Part shown: in pieces, positions 59,460 through 64,000 of the stretch
Layout of the letters: the number at the start of each line of letters is the position of its first letter
Numbering within the stretch: the stretch's first letter is position 1
NCBI GenBank assembly: GCA_044227095.1
Contig: JBGAFV010000002.1
Location: 248,001-312,000 of the forward strand
DNA: 64,000 nucleotides
Source: JACMLD01 sp044227095
GTDB lineage: Bacteria; Bacteroidota; Bacteroidia; Chitinophagales; Chitinophagaceae
Direction of reading: 5' to 3'
The notes under the pieces: model-generated
What the model was told of the DNA's origin: nothing
Databases searched by the model: none
Seen by the model: the letters and a program-made list of their open reading frames with translations, nothing else
Position numbers and translations under genes: made by a program

Positions 59460-60248
59460 ATGACGATTCCTATTTACCAGGCCGATGCTTTTACTACAAC
59501 ATTGTTTGGTGGAAATCCAGCGGCTGTTTGTCCGTTAACAGAATGGCTTAGTGATGAACTGATGCAAAAAATAGCACTTGAAAATAACCTGAGCGAAACT
59601 GCCTACCTGGTAAAAGATAAAAACGATTATCATATCCGCTGGTTTACGCCCGGAACAGAAGTAAAATTATGCGGCCACGCTACACTTGCTTCTGCACATA
59701 TTTTATTTTCTGAATTAGGACATAAAGAAAACACCATCACCTTTCATTCTAAAAGTGGCCCGCTAAAAGTAACCAAACAAAGCAATGGAAAATTAACGCT
59801 GGATTTTCCTGCCAATGTTCCTGAAGAAATTACGGAAATACCTAAAGGCATATTTGAAGGACTGGGCATACAATCAGCCCCTGTTTTTAAAACATCTTTT
59901 GATTACATGGTTGTATTGCCTTCACAAAAAATAATTGAAAACCTTACACCTGATTTTAAAACACTGGCGCAAACACCATGTAGGGGTGTAATTGCTACTG
60001 CAAAAGGAGATGAGGTTGATTTTGTAAGCCGCTGTTTTTATCCGCAAAGCGGGATAGATGAAGATCCGGTTACGGGTTCTGCACATACTATTATGGTTCC
60101 TTACTGGGCTAAACAACTTAACAAAACAAGCATGAAAGCCATTCAGCTTTCTAAACGGCGTGGCTACCTGGATTGTGAACTGGTAGGAGACCGGGTTTTA
60201 ATGAGCGGCAATGCGGTAATGTATTTGAAGGGAGAAATTTTTGTGTGA
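59460..60248 (+). CDS. PhzF-family isomerase
   Basis: The 262-residue protein has the PhzF hallmarks: PIYQADAFTTTLFGGNPAAV at the start, LENNLSETAYLV with the catalytic glutamate (about 46), LCGHATLASAHILF, and DEDPVTGSAHTIMVPYW late. The two pseudo-symmetric halves are complete. Most PhzF proteins outside phenazine clusters are isomerases of unknown substrate. No phenazine gene is nearby. It lies 53 bp after the carboxylase gene and may be transcribed with it. Confidence 0.93.
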   Translation: MTIPIYQADAFTTTLFGGNPAAVCPLTEWLSDELMQKIALENNLSETAYLVKDKNDYHIRWFTPGTEVKLCGHATLASAHILFSELGHKENTITFHSKSGPLKVTKQSNGKLTLDFPANVPEEITEIPKGIFEGLGIQSAPVFKTSFDYMVVLPSQKIIENLTPDFKTLAQTPCRGVIATAKGDEVDFVSRCFYPQSGIDEDPVTGSAHTIMVPYWAKQLNKTSMKAIQLSKRRGYLDCELVGDRVLMSGNAVMYLKGEIFV

Positions 60249-60452
60249 GTTGTTAGTTGCAAGTTATTGGCTACAAGCTGCAAGCCATTGGTTTACTTGC
60301 AATCGGCGATGAAGCAATCTGAATTTACAATAGCAAGTTGTAGTAATAGCAAACGAAGTAATAACAGAGTAAGATCCGTAAAGATTAAAAGTACAAGTGT
60401 GCGACGCAAGGATGCTTAATAGAAATACAAAAGCTGGAATCAAAAAAAATAC
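60249..60452. repeat. Repeat-bearing intergenic region
   Basis: AGCT-rich repeat (GGCTACAAGCTGCAAGCC near 60268) opens the gap. An inverted copy of the GCGTCGCAC element lies at 60395-60416 (AAGTGTGCGACGCAAGGATG) with its flank TGGAATCAAAAAAAATAC. RNase HI starts immediately after. Confidence 0.75.
60395..60416 (-). repeat. Interspersed repeat, GCGTCGCAC family, copy 3
   Basis: Read on the minus strand: AGCATCCTTGCGTCGCACAC then TT. It matches copy 2 over the core, and the T-rich flank beyond it (60433-60450) matches the flank of copy 2. Confidence 0.75.
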
Positions 60453-60920
60453 ATGCAGAACAACGGATTGATTATTTATACAGACGGAGCATCTCGTGGC
60501 AACCCTGGCCCGGGCGGTTATGGAGCAATATTGAAATGGGGCAATACAGAAAAAGAATTATCGGGCGGCTATAAAAGAACCACCAATAACCGCATGGAAT
60601 TAATGGCGGTGATTGTTGCGCTGGAAGCTTTGAAAAAAGATGGCGTGCACATTACTATTTATAGTGATAGCCAGTATGTGGTAAAAGCGGTAGAACAGGG
60701 CTGGTTAAAAAATTGGATAAAAACGGATTTTAAAGGCGGCAAAAAAAATAAAGATCTCTGGCTCCGTTATAATGAACTCAGCAAAAAACACCACATACAA
60801 TTTGTTTGGGTAAAAGGGCATGCCAGTAATGCGTTTAATAATAGATGTGATATACTTGCAACTACCGCTGCAGATGGCGGAAATTTATTGGTTGATGAAG
60901 GTTATGAGGGAAATGTTTGA
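60453..60920 (+). CDS. rnhA: Ribonuclease HI
   Basis: The 155-residue protein has the complete DEDD site: IIYTDGASRGNPGPGGYGAI (D11), NRMELMAV (E49), IYSDSQYV (D72) and the last aspartate in NRCDILA. The HxKGHxxxxxN-type WVKGHASNAFNN is also present. It cuts RNA in RNA-DNA hybrids. Length and motifs match bacterial RNase HI exactly. Single gene following a repeat-rich gap. Confidence 0.96.
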   Translation: MQNNGLIIYTDGASRGNPGPGGYGAILKWGNTEKELSGGYKRTTNNRMELMAVIVALEALKKDGVHITIYSDSQYVVKAVEQGWLKNWIKTDFKGGKKNKDLWLRYNELSKKHHIQFVWVKGHASNAFNNRCDILATTAADGGNLLVDEGYEGNV

Positions 60921-61579
60921 TTTCTGAGCGAGAATTTTAACCACAGAGACGCGGAAAACACAGAGAAGCACAGGAATAATAAAAACATTTATCGACGTTC
61001 TTTGAAACCACCAAAGCTTGAAGCTAATAGCTTACAGCTTGTAGCTCTTCCTCACTTAAGGCAATACACGGAGTGTTTCTTCGAAACCATCAAAGCTTGC
61101 AGCTTTTCTTCACCACAGAGACACGGAAAACACGGAGAAGCACGGGAATAATAAAAACATTTATCGACGTTCTTTGAAACCACCAAAGCTTGCAGCTAAT
61201 AACTAACCGCTTGCAGCTTTTCTTCACCACAGAGACACGGAAAACACAGAGAAGCACAGGAATAATAAAAACATTTATCGACGTTCTTTGAAACCACCAA
61301 AACTTGAAGCTAATAGCTTGCAGCTTTTCTTCACCCAAGGCGATAACACAGAGTATTTCTTCGAAACCACCAAAGCTTGAAGCTAATAGCTAACAGCTTG
61401 GAGCTTTTCTTCACCACAGAGACGCGGAAAACACAGAGAAGCACAGGAATAATAAAAACATTTATCGACGTTCTTTGAAACCACCAAAACTTGAAGCTAA
61501 TAGCTAGCAGCTAATAGCTAACAGCTTGCAGCTAATAACTAACCTCTTGTAGCTTCTCTTTCCGCGAGACGAAAACAAA
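60921..61579. repeat. Large repeat cluster: CCACAGAGA units and AGCT-rich words
   Basis: Four near-identical units of about 78 bp begin at 60941, 61113, 61227 and 61414. Each opens CCACAGAGACACGGAAAAC (or GCGG), runs through GAAGCACAGGAATAATAAAA and ends TCGACGTTCTTTGAAACCAC. They alternate with AGCT-rich words (GCTTGCAGCTAATAACTAAC) and with a third module, GGCGATAACACAGAGTATTT near 61340. The region is non-coding; an 82-residue minus-strand frame over it just translates the repeats. Confidence 0.9.
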
Positions 61580-61608
61580 AAAGCCACCCGGGTTAACTGG
61601 ATGGCTTT
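61580..61608 (-). terminator. Terminator of the DUF6580 gene
   Basis: On the minus strand AAAGCCATCC (61608-61599) pairs with GGGTGGCTTT (61589-61580), with one mismatched pair in the lower stem, and runs into TTTTG. It lies 24 bp past the stop of the DUF6580 gene. Confidence 0.7.
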
Positions 61609-61631
61609 CTCAACACATAGGGAAAATGTGT

Positions 61632-62210
61632 TTATGCATGGGCTGCTTTTACAGCAGCATTGTTCTTCTTCGTTAAAAGGTAATAGCCTCCAAAAAGCAT
61701 TGCACTAAAAAATAAAGTGCCGCTAATGGAACCTTTGTAAAATGGCAACCCATCATTAAATGCCATCATCAATCCTTCAAAAGTAAAAGGCCTGTTCAAT
61801 CCGCGTAAACCAGCCAAACCGCTCCAGGTAATAAAATTCGATAACAAAAAGAAAACAGTAGGTGCTATTAAAGAAGCAGCAAGTACGTTTACTAAATTTA
61901 TTTTCTTAACTGCAAATCCAATAACTACCATCACTGCAAAAAGGCAATAATTCAACCATTGGCCTTCATAAAAACCATAGATTGGTGTAAGGCCTGCGCT
62001 ATACAAACCCTGGTAAAGCAAATCTGATAAAAACATAGAGAATATGGGCAAGGCAAAAGCCCATTTTTTGTCTTTTATTACGGCGCCACCAAACAATGCC
62101 ATAGCAATTTGCGGTGCAAAACCCCAGGGACGTCCGGGAATAATACGGTACAAGGCTGCAATTACTATTAACACAACCATTGTTATAATTAGCGATTTGC
62201 TGGATTTCAT
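61632..62210 (-). CDS. DUF6580 membrane protein, candidate transporter S-component
   Basis: The 192-residue protein has about five to six hydrophobic helices with conserved YRIIPGRPWGFAPQIAMALF and KKWAFALPIFSMFLSDLLYQ near the N-terminus and LFFSAMLFGGYYLLTKKNN at the end. It matches DUF6580, whose architecture resembles the substrate-binding subunit of energy-coupling vitamin transporters. Substrate unknown. It stands 50 bp after the mannose-6-phosphate isomerase gene on the same strand. Confidence 0.82.
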   Translation of the reverse strand: MKSSKSLIITMVVLIVIAALYRIIPGRPWGFAPQIAMALFGGAVIKDKKWAFALPIFSMFLSDLLYQGLYSAGLTPIYGFYEGQWLNYCLFAVMVVIGFAVKKINLVNVLAASLIAPTVFFLLSNFITWSGLAGLRGLNRPFTFEGLMMAFNDGLPFYKGSISGTLFFSAMLFGGYYLLTKKNNAAVKAAHA

Positions 62211-62259
62211 ATGCTTAATTCTATTCGGGCAAAAATAATGAAATTATTCTTGAGTTGCA

Positions 62260-63468
62260 CTAGTTTTTAACCGGTACCGATGCACGGTATATTTCTGCAT
62301 CCTCTACTGCTTTTAAACTTATGCTGGCACCATTTACTGCAGCAAAAGCCTCTCCTTGTTTATACGTTTCGGTCTCTGAAGCATCGTTTACTTCAACAGT
62401 ACCATTTAATACAAGAAATATATCTGTTGAATGAATTGCAAGATTATAGGCTTTGCCTTTTTGTAGTGTTATCTTGCTCAGTTCAAAATCGGGTGCAGGA
62501 GTTTTAAAAACCAGTTCTGTTGCATTTAGTTTTTCTCCATGAATAATATTGGGCACAACAGGTTCGAATATTACATGCTTCATCAATTCCTGTACGTCTA
62601 TATGTTTTGGTGTTAACCCGCCACGCAAAACATTATCGCTATTGGCCATTATTTCTACATTCTGTCCTTCAAGATAAGCATGCAAAATGCCGGCATCCTG
62701 GAAAACAGCTTCTCCCTTTTTTAGATAAACAATATTAAAAAGGTAAACAGAAAAAATGCCACGATCAATTTTATCACCTTCATTAAACGTAAGCGATGCC
62801 CTTGCTGCCCAGAAATCTGCACTGTCTTTATGAAGTTTGTTTTCTTTATACAAAGGAACAATCCTGTTTAGCAATGGCTGCAGTATTTCATTTACTTTGG
62901 ATTGATCCATTGTCATTAGCATTTCATACAATGCTTTATAACTACCATTTTCAAAAACAGGAAGCATAAATGCAAACTCTGGCACTGCCCCTATTGTTTG
63001 TTTAATTAACGCTGATGTTTTAAAGCCATGCAGCAACCAGAAATCGCTAAGCGCCGTCATCAGTTCTGGCTTATGGTTATCATCTTTATAATTGCGGTGA
63101 GCTGCGTTTAAAGGAACGGCTTTTTTATTTTCATTTTCAAATTCATAAACCGCTGCTTTTTTATTTGGATGCACCTGTATAGACAACATGTCTTTTACAT
63201 CCAATATTTTCAGCAGGTAAGGCAATCGTCCAAACTGTTCTTTGGCAGCTTTGCCAAGCACATCAGGATTCTGTTGTATTAAGTTATCAAGGCCTTTACC
63301 TGTTGTTAACTGCGCTGGTGCATTGGTGTGAGCACCCAACCAATATTCTGCAAAAGGCTGATGCTGATTGTTGTTTACACCAAGCAAATCCGGAATATAT
63401 TTATAACCGCCCCATTGGTAATGCTGTACTTTCCCGGTTACCCTGAATACACTATTTTTATTGGCCAT
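62260..63468 (-). CDS. manA: Mannose-6-phosphate isomerase, class I
   Basis: The 402-residue protein begins VFRVTGKVQHYQWGGYKYIP (typical of the class) and has the metal-binding SIQVHPNKKAA (Gln-x-His, about 98-108), KPELMTALSDFWLLHGF with its glutamate ligand, and AGILHAYLEGQNVEIMANSD with the third histidine. It interconverts fructose 6-phosphate and mannose 6-phosphate, leading to GDP-mannose for glycans. Full length. It is divergent from the YraN gene. Confidence 0.95.
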   Translation of the reverse strand: MANKNSVFRVTGKVQHYQWGGYKYIPDLLGVNNNQHQPFAEYWLGAHTNAPAQLTTGKGLDNLIQQNPDVLGKAAKEQFGRLPYLLKILDVKDMLSIQVHPNKKAAVYEFENENKKAVPLNAAHRNYKDDNHKPELMTALSDFWLLHGFKTSALIKQTIGAVPEFAFMLPVFENGSYKALYEMLMTMDQSKVNEILQPLLNRIVPLYKENKLHKDSADFWAARASLTFNEGDKIDRGIFSVYLFNIVYLKKGEAVFQDAGILHAYLEGQNVEIMANSDNVLRGGLTPKHIDVQELMKHVIFEPVVPNIIHGEKLNATELVFKTPAPDFELSKITLQKGKAYNLAIHSTDIFLVLNGTVEVNDASETETYKQGEAFAAVNGASISLKAVEDAEIYRASVPVKN

Positions 63469-63515
63469 TCATTTTTATTTAAAGTGCGTTAAAGTAATAA
63501 AAAAACTGCAAACCA

Positions 63516-63872
63516 TTGGCAAAGCATAATTTATTGGGTACAGAAGGCGAAGCACTTGCTGCAAAATGGCTGCAAGCTAAAGGGTTTGTATTGCTGCACC
63601 AGAACTGGCGGCATTCTTATTATGAAGTTGACATCATTGCATCGTTAAACAATGTGCTGCATTTTATTGAAGTAAAAACAAGGCGTAGCAATAAGTTTGG
63701 CGAGCCCGAAGAAAGTGTAGACGATAAAAAGATACGTAACCTCATGAGTGCTTCTGAAGAATACCAGGAGCAATTTCCTCAATGGAAAAGGGTTCAATAC
63801 GATGTATTATGTATAACCATTGTAGCAAGCAACCAGGTTGATTATTATTTTATTGAAGACGTTTATTTATAG
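63516..63872 (+). CDS. YraN/UPF0102 family protein
   Basis: The 118-residue protein starts at TTG 63516, as no ATG is near; AKHNLLGTEGEALAAKWLQA is the typical N-terminus. LHQNWRHSYYEVDIIASLNN and VLHFIEVKTRRSNKFGEPEE form the endonuclease-like core (E-x7-D and EVK). The family is an uncharacterised Holliday-junction-nuclease-like group. Length matches the family. The gene stands 47 bp from manA, divergent. Confidence 0.92.
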   Translation: MAKHNLLGTEGEALAAKWLQAKGFVLLHQNWRHSYYEVDIIASLNNVLHFIEVKTRRSNKFGEPEESVDDKKIRNLMSASEEYQEQFPQWKRVQYDVLCITIVASNQVDYYFIEDVYL

Positions 63873-64000
63873 AAGCTGCAAGTTATTAGCTGCAAGCTAC
63901 AAGCTTTTAAAAAGCAGGAGCATCTCTGATGTCTTATTTCTACTGTCTTGCTTCGCCTCACATCTCACGCATAACGCCTCACGTTTTCATTTCCACATTA
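63873..64000. repeat. AGCT-rich repeat at the window edge
   Basis: GAAGCTGCAAGTTATTAGCT followed by GCAAGCTACAAGCTTTT directly after the YraN stop, another copy of the AGCT-rich intergenic family. The remaining 80 bp contain nothing I can name. Confidence 0.7.

Noticed and set aside
61090..61338. An 82-residue minus-strand frame with an internal duplicated WWFQRTSINVF block
   Set aside because: It is only the translation of the CCACAGAGA repeat units; the duplication mirrors the DNA repeats.
60921..61579. CRISPR array
   Set aside because: Units are about 78 bp and unevenly spaced, the intervening sequences are themselves repeated, and no cas gene is present.

Overview
This window comes from a member of the Bacteroidota, most likely a Chitinophagaceae-type bacterium. 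The grounds are a CTnDOT-like transfer operon (traE to traN), DUF5686, DUF3810 and DUF6580 family genes, a sphingolipid pathway, and many starts without a Shine-Dalgarno sequence. It falls into two parts. Positions 1 to about 37,100 look like one side of an integrative and conjugative element (ICE) carrying defence-type cargo. Positions about 37,110 to 64,000 look like host chromosome. The two meet at the 3' end of a tRNA-Leu(UAA) gene, a common kind of integration site.

Left cargo, 1 to 19,300. First comes an XRE / ImmA-type peptidase / short UvrD-like helicase / unknown operon on the minus strand. Next is a compact three-gene ubiquitin-like conjugation locus (3,009-5,310): a triple ubiquitin-like protein ending in RGG plus three residues, a prokaryotic E2-like protein of family E, and a JAB deubiquitinase-E1 fusion. 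This is the most striking system in the window. Then follow a DNA-binding protein, an ECF sigma factor behind a strongly structured stretch, an AbiE-type toxin-antitoxin whose toxin is broken, a HEPN-like and SEFIR-domain pair, a PIN nuclease with zinc ribbons, and a four-gene operon in which an AbiEii toxin and its antitoxin precede two large unknown proteins. Both AbiE loci have operators built as an inverted repeat plus a third half-site.

Transfer module, 19,883 to 35,157. A plus-strand run encodes the mating-pair apparatus (TraE, F, G, a VirB5-like TraI with two tandem paralogues, J, K, a TraL-position protein, M, N), two lipoproteins and several element-specific unknowns, ending in an excisionase-like HTH protein. 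No relaxase, coupling protein or integrase lies in the window, so those parts would be to the left. A class 1 fructose-bisphosphatase and an ACT-domain-like protein sit between the transfer genes and the tRNA junction.

Chromosome, 37,110 to 64,000. The main feature is a tightly packed ten-gene minus-strand operon (52,460 down to 41,542) that appears to encode a complete inositol-phosphoceramide route: serine palmitoyltransferase, a GNAT-type ceramide synthase candidate, a ceramide reductase candidate, inositol-3-phosphate synthase, a PgpA-like phosphatase, GtrA, an outer-membrane DUF5686 protein, a CDP-alcohol phosphotransferase fused to DUF4833, a fatty-acid hydroxylase and an Aur1-like PAP2 enzyme. 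The rest is housekeeping: glycosyltransferase, histidine kinase, tRNA-Leu(GAG), TetR regulator, DUF2130, phosphopantetheinyl transferase, dCTP deaminase, TspO, DUF3810, acyl-CoA carboxylase beta subunit, PhzF, RNase HI, DUF6580, mannose-6-phosphate isomerase and YraN. The chromosomal intergenic spaces are full of interspersed repeats of at least four kinds; I saw none of these in the ICE part.
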